A stretch of DNA of 64,000 nucleotides from Marisa cornuarietis (taxonomy: Eukaryota; Mollusca; Gastropoda; Architaenioglossa; Ampullariidae). A model generated the notes under the pieces. It worked only from the letters and a program-made list of their open reading frames with translations. It searched no databases and had not been told where the DNA came from. Shown here one piece after another: positions 37,001 to 48,310 of this stretch. The position numbers and the translations under genes were made by a program. Within the stretch, counting starts at the first letter, position 1, and each line of letters starts with the position of its first letter. The stretch is taken from the NCBI GenBank assembly GCA_004794655.1, contig SMMW01000085.1:1674001-1738000 (forward strand). Reading direction: 5' to 3'.

Positions 37001-40000
37001 AGTTGGGCCCATGTCATTCCAGCTGCCTCCGCCTCGCCATGGACCGATCTTCTCCACGTCTGTCTGTGTCTCCCAACCCTGCGCCTCCCATGTGGGTTCC
37101 AGTCCAGAGTTTGTCATGTTAAATTTTCGGCTGGCTTTCGCAGGGTGTGACCGATCCAGCCCCACTTTCGCTTCTTGATGTCTTGGCTGGCAGGTTTTGG
37201 TTGGCTCTCTCCCACAGGTATGCATTGGAGATCTTCTCGGGCCATCTGATGTTGAAAATGTGGCGCAGACATTTGTTGATGAATGTTTGAATCTTGTTGG
37301 TGATGGTATTTGGCACACGCCATGTCTCAGACCCATATAGGACAGATTTTACGTTCGTATGAAAGACGCGGATCTTGGTGTGCCAAGATAATGCCTTGGA
37401 ATTCCAGATGGGTCGCAGAATGTGGAATGCTTGCCTGAGTTTATTTAATCAGCTTCTTACATCTTCATCTGCACCTCCATCCTTGGTGACTATGCTGCCT
37501 AGGTAGGTGAAGCGGTCAGTCTCTGTGATACATTCCCTGTGTAGTTGGAGTGGGGCTTCTTGCTCGTTGTTGACCCGCATTACCTCTTGATGTTGATTGT
37601 CAGGCCAGTTGTCGCTGCTTCTTCTGAGAGCCGAGTGTCTGTGCATGTTGTTGCTTGTGGGACAACAGGCTGACGTCATCTGCAAAGTCGAGATCCTCAA
37701 GTTGCATGGCAAAGGTCCATTGAATGCCTGTGTTGCTGTTAGAGGTTGTTCTTCTCATGATCCAGTCTATGATGATCAGGAAGATTGTCGGTGAGAGCAT
37801 GCAACCTTGCCTTACTTCAGTCCTCACTGCAAAGGGGTCCATCAGGCTCCCATTGTGGATCACCTGGCATGTCGAGTCTTTAGGTAAGGCTCATACCCCA
37901 ACCTTTTTCAGGTCACCGAGGAGTTAGGCGTTAGAGACCTTTCCTACTCTTTCTTGCTTTTTTATCTTCCCCAACCCTCTATGGAGTCAGGTAACCATTT
38001 CCGAAAGCTGGGTCAACTGGGGGGAGGTTTGCTGAGTTATACAGGCATCAAATCAGCACGCCTGTCAGTTCGAGCACCAGTGCTCTAACCACTCGTTATC
38101 TGCTTTCTCATGAGACTGAATGCAATCCAGTAGAAATAGCAAAGCTGACATAAACCAATTTCACATCTTCTTTATTCTACAGAATGATCCACTTTTTTAG
38201 TACCATAGTTATGACTGATTGTATTTTCCAGTCAGACTATATGCTAGTTCTCCAACCTTTCACAGGTGATGCATTCACAGTTGCAGTTGCCATCACCAAA
38301 GAAATCCTCGCCATAAAAACATGTGATCTCTTCACCAGGCTCAATGTCTCGCTTTACTTTTACACAAGCTGTGTCACGACCAGTTGACACAAACTGAAAC
38401 ATCCAACAGCAGTGAATGAGAAATGCATGCAGAGAAAGTCTTATTTCTTTTTTGTGAGAAATAATGAGATATAAACGTTTGATTTATATAGCGCATAATC
38501 ATTCTCATGAAGGAACATGCTCTCAGCACTTATGACAAGTAGGAGACATGGACTGAATATAAAGGATGAAAGAAGAAACAACTCATAAGACAAGTCATAA
38601 AAGATAAACACAGAAGACACAAGGTGAAATCAAAGAACAAACAATAAGGCTGGATAGTTGTAAATCTGCATAGGAAGATGAGCAGGCGGACTAGTTAACT
38701 GACTATAATCACAACTATTGACAACTATGTTGATTGGTGTAAGGAATCTGGGGAGGGTGAGGGTTGGTGTTTTATCCCCAGTCAGCAGCTAAGGCTATAT
38801 CATGGCAAGGCAGCCAGCCCTGTAAACAGATGCCACACGCAGAGAAAGAATAGCATGCCTGAGATGAGAACTACACCCAAGACAGCCAACCCTCACTGCA
38901 TTGGTGACAGGCCCTAACCGTTGCGCCACTGGACTGCTGGTAGTACCTGGGATTTTTTTCTTGTGTAAAATAAAGGTAAATAGTAGAATAACAGTTTATA
39001 TACACACACACACTTGACAGGACAGTGAGGCAGAGAACAAAAGACCCCTCTGAGCATATTCACAGCAACCTTGACATTTTCCCATTTTATTAAGAGCAAC
39101 CATAACACATTTTCAGTGAACAATATTTATGTTGTCATAAACATTCATAAATATTTATAAAGAAAATAAAAATAAACTGTTGTAAAGATTTCCACTCGAC
39201 AACTAAGTATCTGCCATTTTCTTTACCACATGTCACTTCCTTTGAAGTCATCACTGATGTTCTGCTGATAGCTCTGGATATTTACCGTACAGTTTGGACG
39301 ACAGTCATGGTTGATGAAAGACGCTGGACCAAGCCAGAGCTGGGCCATGTTCTTGCGCGTGGAGTACATAACACTGAAATCATTTTCACCTGGTTTCAGC
39401 AGCTGACTTTCCTCTTCTGGAGTCAGCTCTGCAATGCAGCCCACCAGTAGCTCTATCTTAGAGTTCTTTTTCCTGACAAAGAACAAGAAACTGTAACATT
39501 TTTCCATCATGTACATGCCATCATTGTGGTTTACTCTGTGCAAAGGACACAATATAATGCAAGGCAAAGATCTTTAGTCCTTAGCAGATGCCAAACCTTG
39601 GTTTAATGCCAGAATAAAGGTACAACAAGCAGATTTCACATCACACAGCAGGCAAAGATTAAAGCAAAGAATAAAAAAGATGAGAAACTGTTCTACTAAG
39701 TCTTCACTGGAAGCTGCTGAGACAAAATTCAGGAAAACACCAGAAAAATAAATTTATGTTCCATTTTAAAGCTCAGACCTGCTGAAGATAAACCTGAGCT
39801 AGTGAGTGCAAGTCTGCATACAACTTACCAGAAGCGGGTGGCACATATCTTTCCACCCAATTTACCCTCCAGTGAGTAACGATGGCAGGGAAAAATTTCA
39901 TAGCCAGCATTCGAATCAAACATCCGTAGATAGCGGTACACCTAAAGGGTAAATATATCAGTTAGCACTTATAGAATAAACCAAATCTATAAATAAGCTG

Positions 40001-41707
40001 TGCTCACTGCTTCTCTATAGGCATATCTATTGCGAAAACTGCACATGGGACAATTACTTACGTTTCTATAATGATATCAGCTAAAGATATTTAGAATAAA
40101 AAGCTATCCTCACAAATGATGAAATGAGGGACAAAAATAAATCTTTTTTTCAAAAGTCCACAAGGATTCCTTCAACAATACCTTTCAAAAAGGAAATCTC
40201 TTGAGGAACAGAGCAGCCAAAAATCCTTTTCTTATTTATTTTTTTCTTTTAAATACTTCATGTCTTCATATCTCAAGAGAAACGAGCAATCCAATCATAA
40301 ACATTTATGGTGGCCCTATCAGATAAGATCAAGAGGGACAATTGGATTCATCAAAGCAACTTGCAGAGGTGTTCATTGGTATTTCAGTCAGCTGTAGTGG
40401 TCAAAGGGAGGCAATTTGCCTCCATACACACTTTTCCCAAACCCTAATTTGTCTTCACTGTTTCTACAATAAGAAACAAGAAATGCATATATAAAAGCAG
40501 GATGACTCAATCTGTAGAAGGTAAGTCTGAAAAATATAAATGGCTCTTTAATGTAAAAAGAAAACTGTCACATCCTTATACCTAGTTCTACAAAAGCATG
40601 ACTAATACAGATGCTTACATGCTGGCGCAAAATGGTCTGTTGGCGCTTTGTCTTGTTTAAACAGCAGATACGTGGCACATCAACCTGTAGTAAGCACTGA
40701 AAGGTTCTTTCATAGTCTTGAATGTGTTTGAAATTTTCAACGATAAGCTTCAGCTCAGTACTGCCACGCAGTGGTCGGAAACTGGAAATGATTCAAATAG
40801 AGGTAGATGAAACTGCTGTCCACTTAAAATTTTAATTATTCCTTTCCTTCCCTTCTCCCCACACCACTATCATGCAAACACACACACACACCACACATGA
40901 ATTCCTCTATATTTCAAACATACTCAATGGAGAACATGTAAAAAGGTATCATGGTTTCTAGAAGACATAAAAATAGGAAAACAAACTTTGTGTTCATCTT
41001 GTGTGTAGTAAAGCCAAGGTATGGGTCAAGGATAAGACCAGTGCAAAGGTCATCATAGACACACAGCTCCTTAGATGTCATACCAAGGCTTGGGACAACA
41101 CGGCCACTGCTAAACCCTGTTTGAAATGACATCCTAGAAGCACAAGCAGAAGTTTTAAATGTTAAAACAATACCAATACTATGAGAAACAATTTTATGTT
41201 ATGACATTAAAGATGTCTTAAACAATTTTTAATCAAGTCCATGTCTTTTCAGGTCCTTTTAGTTTCCTACAAAAACTGTTGGTCTGCATTTTGTAATATA
41301 TACACAAATTCTTACATAATTAAAGTTTAAAGATAGCATGGAAGTATTCAAATTACTTTGAAGGTGCTTTTATTACTGAAGAACAATGACGTTTCTATAT
41401 ATATATTCTGGGGATCAATAACATAATGTTGAAAAATGTGTGCTACTATGGTTATCAATTGGCCTTTGATCACTGCACGTTAGCCCAAAAGTGCTCAGAA
41501 TTATGCAGAAAATCCGACGTGTCCAGTACGTTTAAAATAATAAACAGACAGCCCCAAGTGTTTACATATTGCTGCTGGCTCTTCTCAAAAAGTACCCTAC
41601 TAAAATCTTTACAGGCCAATCCAGTATATAATGGATTAGATAAATTATTCATTTGCTGCAAACCTGGTACTTTCTGATCCAGTCTTTCGTTTACTTCTAG
41701 TGGACAT
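34042..41707 (-). CDS. KMT5: Histone H4-K20 methyltransferase, KMT5B/C (SUV4-20) family, 700 aa, 8 coding exons
   Basis: Exons in transcript order: 41707-41664, 41133-40987, 40781-40619, 39941-39829, 39472-39286, 38393-38257, 35902-35748, 35198-34042. Phases join to 700 codons plus stop. The N-terminal region contains [20 protein letters not shown], the SUV4-20 signature. The SET domain follows, with [26 protein letters not shown], the cofactor motif [29 protein letters not shown] and post-SET cysteines CNCECITCE. The long last exon has low-complexity linkers and one conserved C-terminal island, [16 protein letters not shown], also found in human KMT5B. The enzyme di- and trimethylates H4K20 in heterochromatin. 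Vertebrates have two paralogues, so B versus C cannot be assigned. The exon 6 donor (AAAG|GTTGGA) is weak. The intron before exon 7 is loaded with transposon debris. Confidence 0.93.
36457..36650 (-). pseudogene. Tc1-like transposase fragment in a KMT5 intron
   Basis: The minus strand encodes a short frame with [20 protein letters not shown], then YPVKDVSGG. This corresponds to the LDWPAQSPDLNPIEN-W-G region around the second catalytic aspartate of Tc1/mariner transposases, with several key positions changed. Nothing of the N-terminal DNA-binding half or of TIRs is visible nearby, so it is an isolated remnant. Confidence 0.6.
36880..37870 (-). mobile_element. 5'-truncated LINE (reverse transcriptase part) in a KMT5 intron
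   Basis: On the minus strand, successive frames carry RT motifs [19 protein letters not shown] and, near 37680, [53 protein letters not shown] and [10 protein letters not shown]...LWERANQ follow, all typical of the C-terminal half of an AP-endonuclease-type LINE ORF2. Frameshifts near 37330-37450 and in the N-terminal part show it is dead. The 3' end is the (CTTTAC)n-plus-poly-T side at about 36871-36910. The GC content is well above that of the host intron. Confidence 0.85.
37877..38110 (-). mobile_element. tRNA-derived SINE adjoining the LINE
   Basis: Read on the minus strand, it starts near 38110 with a tRNA-like head: A box TGGTTAGAGCA followed by a B-box-like GCTCGAACTG. A body with GGTTGGGGAAGATAAAAAAG and CCTAACTCCTCGGTGACC follows, ending near 37877 with CCTTACCTAAAG. 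Its end abuts the truncated 5' side of the LINE at 36880-37870; that LINE also terminates in CTTTAC repeats, so the two may share 3'-end recognition. Confidence 0.6.
38474..38940 (-). mobile_element. SINE/LINE-tail composite in a KMT5 intron
   Basis: The high end (about 38870-38940, minus strand) is a tRNA-like head with A box TGGCGCAACGG at 38928-38918 and a weak B box near 38870. The body matches the SINE at 7195-7375. The low end, minus strand, reads AGAGCATG...TTATGCGCTATATAAATC, the CR1-like tail also seen at 22330 and 52250. It is either one long SINE with a borrowed LINE tail or two adjacent insertions. Confidence 0.6.
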
Positions 41708-42445
41708 CTTCAACATACACTAGCTGCCACAAACATCACCATCACTGAAAGACAAACGAAAGAAAGCCGTTGAACAAAGAAGTTATATTTTATGATTCAT
41801 TATTCTTCCTCCGGCAGTTAAAAGATGGAGATTGCATAAAGCACCAAACTGGTCATTCTCGTGTATAACAAACACGGGTCAACAAAACTATTGTACGGTT
41901 TCTGGTTGATTTTGTATGAAGTAGAACAAAAGAAGTGCGGCTTCCTATAATAACGAGCATAGCAAATATGGAGTAGCTTCCCTTTCGGCCCGTATAATTA
42001 GTATTATGCAAATAGCAAGGGGTCATTAAGTTACCGTGCAGCTGTACGAAAATACTCTACAATGCAATCAAAATACGTACTGAAATACTAAACACAACAC
42101 CAAGACATCACAACAACTAACGCCTTACCTTCTGCAAAGCACAAAAGCAAAGTGCACCACCAAGACGTGCGTTTTATCAAACACGAAAATGAACGTAGCG
42201 TTCAAATTCCTTGTTGGTTGCTCCGCTACGATGAATGTCTGAGAAGCCAATTCATGGCAATATATATTCTTAATTTACGCAAGGATATTTATTTTAAACA
42301 ATCGAAAGGAATAATTATCACTTATCTGATTTATATACTTTGAAATACTGACCAAAAGAAAGGCAAAAAGAAGAGGAACTGCCTCGATTTACCTGTGGAA
42401 TCTAAGTCCACCGTTTCGATCAGTGCTGACTGCACAAGATGGCTG
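41708..42445 (-). promoter_or_regulatory. KMT5 5'UTR exons and promoter region (inferred)
   Basis: The start codon exon extends up to a splice acceptor (CTTTCAG, exon edge 41744). On the minus strand, donors exist at 42129/42128 (CAGAAG|GTAAGG) and 42394/42393 (CCACAG|GTAAAT), consistent with two alternative or successive non-coding first exons. The outer one contains CAAGATGGC-like sequence on the plus strand (about 42437) reminiscent of a YY1-type promoter site. Confidence 0.4.
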
Positions 42446-44428
42446 TCAAGAGATAGACTTCCGCAACAACAAATAGTGCACCGTAGTTTAAAAGCTTCTT
42501 AATACTGCTCACAATAAAGATTTTTACAAATGTAATAACTTCCCCTTCAGCATGTGGGTTGATCTGCTATGCTGAATTCAATGCTAGCTGCTACTTATTA
42601 AGACTTTATTGTGACAGTGCGGAATAATAATAGAAGTACACATCAAAGTAAATATGAGAAGTAATAGTATCGCTGATCGAGCGATTGGTATCGAACTCAT
42701 TAAGCTTTAGAAGGAAAAAAACTTCCTCTGAACACATTGTGTATTTTCTTCTGTGCGTTAAGCAATGGAAATGAGTTAGAACATAGGAAACGTGATGTAA
42801 AATATAAACTGGTGACTGTAAGTATATGCAGAGTGGGGGAAAAAAAAAACCCCAAATGATCCCAAATTCACAAAATTCTGCCGTGATCTGTCAACGGGCC
42901 TTTTTCCCTTTTTTTAAATTAAAGCTGCTTACCACGCGAAAAACGCATGGTGGAATTAAAGAATACAAAAAATGCACCCTAACGTATTGAAGGAGAATTA
43001 CAGCATCCATATCCATGATTAGCAAATAATTATTATTTAGCATAAACTGTATTAATTTCGCTTCCCATATTTCATTGTCATGCTGAGCTCTGCCATGCTG
43101 AGATTTTTCAATCTGAAACGGATTAAAACTTACAGTTTTCCTTTAGCATGATATACATAATAATTAAGTTTTGATATATGGATATTTCGTATTTAGTCAA
43201 CGCACTAGGAAAATTAATAAATGCACTGGCCTTAATGAAGTAGGTAATTATGGAAGGCTAACACTAGTTGAAGCACTCTACTGCCGATTTATAAGCTCTT
43301 TAAAGTTCGTAATATTTTCAGATATATTAATTTAAGGATGTCTTATCAATCACAACAAAAGAAAAAAAATATGGGCATGAAAGGATTGGGTGGGTGGGAA
43401 GGGTAAATAATCTATGAAGTATTGTTTTGAAAACATTGACAAGAGTTACCTCCCTGAAATTCCTTAATACTGCTGTGGATGTTATAAGTATTAGCGAAAC
43501 TGTTCGTCATTAAGTAGGTAAAGCCGTAACATTATAATCGAGTCTAAAAGCGATACAAATACCGGCGGGATTAAGAATAGGATTTTAGTGTGTTACTTAC
43601 TGATAATTATTGTTGGTGGCACTGCTACTCTTGCGAGATGCTGGGCTCTTCTTTCTTACGGATGTAGGCCTATATTTCGGGATGTAAATAGTAGAGTAAC
43701 AGATTATATACTTCCATCCACTTGATCAGATGCTGTGGCAGTGAACTAAAGATGCTTTTGAACAAATCGTGGTTGTACGATTTGTAGTCGAAATACGGCT
43801 TGGTGGGATTTGAATAAGTGAGGAAGACATTTAGCATCGATCAGGCCAAAAAAACAAAAATAAACGCATACTGTTTAGAACTAACTTTGCAGTTAAGGGA
43901 AACAATGTAAAACAGATAAAGTATAATTTTTAAATGTTGAAATTTGTATGGGCTGCATCGCTTTCCATTTTGAAGGAAGATTTGAACCCAGAGTGCCGAA
44001 CAGTGAACAGTAATGCGTAATGTAGTTGTCATGGATCATTTCTCAAAAGTATACAGCAAAACCTTTTTTTAGAGGAATTTTTATATTGCTTTTCCCAGAT
44101 TTAAGATGCTATTTTTTGCAGTCTTGTTGATGCTGATGTGACAAATCTTTTTTAAGATTACCACATTTTAATTCTTACAGTGTATACATTCCTTGGGCTA
44201 TTGTACATAAATGTTAACACTAATGCTGTGAAAGGACTGTGACGGCTGTAGCCCAGGCATTAGCTTTTGCACATCAACTTTATCTTTTTATGGTGAATGG
44301 GCTGGTTCAATGCAAGAGGCAGGCAGGACAGTCATTAGCCATAGTTACAACTGGGACCATTACTTTTAGTAGAAGAACTTTTCAGTTTGTCAGAAAGGTA
44401 GTGGAGAATCTTTTATAGTATCTAGCAT
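42446..44428. other. Intergenic flank between KMT5 and the CYTH gene
   Basis: Divergent promoters are expected here. No coding region, RNA or clear transposon was identified. GTAAATAGTAGAGTAACAG near 43684 resembles a stretch near 38972 and may belong to an unrecognised dispersed repeat. Confidence 0.35.
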
Positions 44429-44766
44429 TAAACCAGTGCTTAACACTCTGGATCCTATTTTACTGCACTATGGAGGCTGCCATAACCACAGTGGACAATA
44501 CATTTGTCCATTACGAATACGAATATTTTATTTGTTAGGCCTTTGGGCCCATTCAAAAAGATTGTCATACAACATGATTCAGGGAAGAAATATAGTACAT
44601 AATAAATGCAAAATGACATTAGTATATAACAGCATCTCTTTTCTTTGTAGCTAAATATAAAAACTTGGCAAGATTGTACAGTAAACCAGTGCTTAACACT
44701 CTGGATCCTATTTTACTGCACTATGGAGGCTGCCATAACCACAGTGGACAATACATTTGTCCATTA
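44429..44766 (-). mobile_element. 168-bp LINE-tail insert flanked by an 85-bp perfect direct repeat
   Basis: The 85 bases at 44429-44513 recur identically at 44682-44766. Between them, 44514-44681 begins CGAATACGAATATTTTATTT. On the minus strand this is an AATAAAATATTCGTATTCG end, a typical non-LTR 3' tail, preceded by about 140 bp of element. The simplest reading is a 5'-truncated retrotransposon with an unusually long target-site duplication. A later segmental duplication is an alternative. Confidence 0.65.
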
Positions 44767-44783
44767 TAAGACATTAAGATGTA

Positions 44784-45038
44784 TGAACAGCTCTTTCTCC
44801 TATCAAGCCCCATCAACTGGGAACAAATTACCCGTCAGCCTTTGTCCCTCTGATTCTCTTGCCTCCTTCTACGTTTAAAATTAAGACACATCTTTTACGA
44901 ACTATGATTTAACTGCGACCGTGTCCTGACCATTAGCGTGTATAATGTGTGTAGAAGTGAGCGTGTCTGTGGTGCATTGATTTAGTCTATTTTATTTATG
45001 TAAAGCGTTATGAGCAAATCTTTGGAAAAGTGCTGTAT

Positions 45039-45099
<61 letters not shown>

Positions 45100-45112
45100 T
45101 ATTATTATTATA
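44784..45112 (+). mobile_element. CR1-like LINE 3' end with long (ATC)n tail
   Basis: The first part encodes SFSYQAPSTGNKLPVSL, then PSDSLASFYVKIKTHLL, the usual C-terminus of CR1-like ORF2 (WN.LP...SL..FK..LKTHLF). A 3'UTR follows with GTAAAGCGTTATGAGC and GTGCTGTATAAATC, then (ATC)n from 45041 and (ATT)n to 45112. It is 5'-truncated. The 85-bp duplicated unit lies directly upstream. Confidence 0.75.
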
Positions 45113-45349
45113 GGCAATAATCAGAGTTAGCATGTTAGCATGATCTTCACATACAGCTAGACAATTTCCAAAATCCTTAAAAATACAAAAATAAGTCTTC
45201 ATATATGCCTGAGCAATGCAAGGTATTAACAAACAAGATATTAACAAACTATTGACTCTGTGGAGAAATATGTGTAAAGTGTTCCAGCTACATATCATTT
45301 CTCTACAACCATCTTTCATGCCTGTTATGTTCACAGAATACAAACGGCA

Positions 45350-47416
45350 ATGCCAAGTAATGTGGAGATCAAGGCAAGGGTCAGAGATATGGAGGGTTTG
45401 AAGAAGGTTGCAGCTAGTCTTAGTGGAAATGATGGTGAACTCTTGCAACAAGAAGACACATTTTTTTATTGTAAAAATGGACGTCTGAAGCTGCGTGTCA
45501 GAAAGGTATAGGCCATGTTTAATACAATTTCCATTCTACATGTAGGTTTCAGCTAAATAGAATGCTGAAACCATGTGAGGGTCTAGGAGCATGTAGAAAA
45601 AGTGCCAAGAAAGATTCTTTTTCAAGGGAAGTTAATGTTATACAGGTTACCTTTTTCTGCAAGACTACTCTTTGAGGCAGTCTTATTGCCATAATAAAAA
45701 TTATGTTTGCAGCTCTTCATATTTCTGTTATTGTCATATGTGCCTGCCAAAGTATAAATACGTGTTGGATTAATTTTAATCTTATACAGAAAGATTTTAA
45801 GTTGTTGACACACGTCAGTGCTGAAGTTTACTTTTGCAGTCTGTTTTTTTACATTTGGAAAGTCTAGTGGTACTTTTTGTAGTAGAACCTCCAGAGATGG
45901 TCTTTTCAATGAGTTTGTAGAAGGAAGTTGGCCCTGTAGGCTAAAGAACCTTAAGAAAAGAGATGATTGATCAGAAATAATTTAGCATAAAACACAACAC
46001 TATTTTGAGCAGCTAGTATGCCATGATGACCCTTCTTTCAGGGGAGAAATATTGACAGTAAGTGTAGTCATTATTCAGAAAAGACCATTAATATTGTCCT
46101 AGAAATAGAAGCCAACTGGTTTAAGAAAGATAGAATGTTTAATCTCTGATTTGTTACTTCAGGGCTTTCCTTCACAGCTGATATCCTATGATCGTCCAGA
46201 TGAAAAAGGACCCAAAGTCAGTGAATTCTACACAACGGAAATATCAGATCCTGATAAATTGAAGGCAAAAAAGAGATTGTTTTCATATGTCTATTTAATT
46301 AGGAAAAGGGTAAATGGTCAGTAACGTAAGAGCTCTTAGCTATAGAGTACTAGAGCATGCAATAAAGTTTAGGTCTTTGTATGAGGAGATACAAGAAACA
46401 TACAATGTTCTGTTTCCCTTTCTTTTAGTTTTCTCTTTAAGTGCATTAAACTTGATAGAGCTGGTGTTTGGCATAAAAGCAGTGATATCTAAGATTAAAT
46501 AATATGATAAGATAGAGCCAGTGGACTGCATGCAAGTGGTGTCAAACATGGTACATGACAGAGTTGTAGTCTGCTATGAAAGATGTAATAGCTGACATGA
46601 CAACTGCTGAATGATTTAATTCAAATAGGCCTGATAGTTATATTGTTAGGAAACATGGCCAGTTGTCTGCAGTAAAGATGTGAGCATTTTTTAAAATGGC
46701 ATAATAATTAAGTTTTCTGGCTTTTTTTAATATTCCACTTGCTGTACATTTCAGTTCATGCTTGGGAGAGCCCTTGGGCTGTGTGGTACTGTGAAGAAAG
46801 ACAGATGGTTGTACATTGTGGGACAGACGCGTGTTCATGTGGACCAGGTGCATGGACTGGGTGACTTCATGGAACTGGAGGTGAAGGATCACATTGTATC
46901 ATTCAGTTCTGCTTAATAGTGTTTCTGATGGTAGTTTCCATACATGAGAGAGAGAGGTGGGGGTTGCATCTGGAAACAACAGTTGCTTTACTCAAAGTAT
47001 CTTTCAGAAAATGAGGGCTGTTACCCTATGTAATTTTAGATAAAAATAATGACTGATCAAGAAAGTAACTCATACAACCACAGGTAATATGGCTGGTATA
47101 TCATAGTAACAATGATGGAAACTCAAAGGCTAAGTGTGTGTCAGACTAATGAAAATCAGCCTGTCAGGATAATAACAGGATATCTCTAATTAGATATGGA
47201 AAAGGCTGTTTCCCATTTGATGTCAATGAATAAAGATAATGACAAATTATAAACTCTAACAAGCTTCTTTTTTCTAAGGTTATGTTAAAGGATGACCAAA
47301 CAGCTAAGGAAGGTCAACTGATTGCGAATGATCTCATGGAGAAACTTGGGGTTCAAGAGAGTGACCTGCTGAACTGCGCCTACATGGATCTAATACTACA
47401 GCAAGACAGGAAGTAA
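45350..47416 (+). CDS. CYTH-domain protein (CyaB/ThTPase-like), 173 aa, 4 coding exons
   Basis: Exons 45350-45505, 46163-46264, 46755-46880 and 47279-47416, all phase 0, encode 173 residues, the usual length for a single CYTH domain. CYTH proteins fold as an eight-stranded tunnel that binds triphosphate substrates with metal ions; members are triphosphatases or class IV adenylate cyclases. Seen here: the N-terminal VEIKARV strand, the basic GRLKLRVRK strand, YDRPDEKGPKVSEFYTTEI, DRWLYIVGQTRVHVD and GLGDFMELEV. The strand-1 motif E-x-E-x-K is N-V-E-I-K, as in the CyaB-like subgroup. The start follows an acceptor at 45336 with 14 bases of leader, so 5'UTR exons lie upstream. The exon 2 boundary requires a GC donor (AAG|GCAAAA); a GT site at 46310 would add 15 residues in frame. 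Substrate is unknown. Confidence 0.88.
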
Positions 47417-48089
47417 CTTCCTGATATACAGATTTATCTACTGTATTAGGTCCCTGTGTCTGATCTTTTGATATCTGAACTGTCTATTTTGTAAACAGCA
47501 TGAATGCTTTTTAATGTTTAATATTCAAGTGGTTTTTATACTTCAGGTAATTTTGTTGCTCTGCAAAGGACACTCTCTATTAGTTTCTTCTTTCTATAGC
47601 ACATACTTCACTCTACACCCATGTTCATGGTGAAATCTTAACAGCATTGTGAACAAAATAGTTTTATTGCTGTACCATCCATACAGTCATACGACTTTTA
47701 AATAAGCCAACAATTGTATATTCTCTGTTTCCACCTATTTCAATGTGTTAGAAAATATATCGCCTGCATAGTGTGTTTTTGCTTGTCCCAAGAGAACACA
47801 GAACACACTTAAATTTGTGTACGCTCTTCATGGAGTTTGTAGAAGTGAAATTGATAAGTTAAAGAGGTGTGCACATGTGAATGAAACCTCAGATTTGCTG
47901 TGGATCATTCTCTTTTGACCTCTCAGTCATAAAAGTATGTACTTACACTTGAATTTCTGTCATCCATTGATGACAAAAGTTCTTTCAAGTTTGGAGAAAT
48001 AATTTAGGAAGACTGAAATCTGTGGTAGATGAATTTGGTGAAAGAAAGCCATTTTATTAGAAACATAATCGACCGGGCAATGCATGATC

Positions 48090-48310
48090 TGTGGGCAGGA
48101 TGAGGGTATTGACATTGATCTTTGGCAGGATGAGAGTATTGACATTGATCTTTGGCAGGATGAGGGTATTAGCATCTGTGGGCAGGCTGAGGGTACTGAC
48201 ATTGATCTGTGGACAGGATGAGGACGGCAGCATTGATATGTGGGTAGGAGGAGACGGCGACATCGATCTGTAGCCAGGGTGGGGCAGTGACATTTATCTT
48301 GAGGCAGGAT
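48090..48310. repeat. 30-bp minisatellite, about 7 units
   Basis: Units carry GGCAGGATGAGGGTATTGAC then ATTGATCTTT. The first three are almost identical at exactly 30-bp spacing (48095, 48125, 48155) and later ones decay. Because 30 is a multiple of 3, the minus strand stays open across the array (48367-47960) with a Ser/Cys/Met-rich periodic peptide. I regard this as incidental. Confidence 0.8.

Noticed and set aside
45008..45451. 147-codon minus-strand frame with a run of aspartates
   Set aside because: The poly-Asp is the translated (ATC)n LINE tail, and the frame overlaps the first CYTH exon on the opposite strand.
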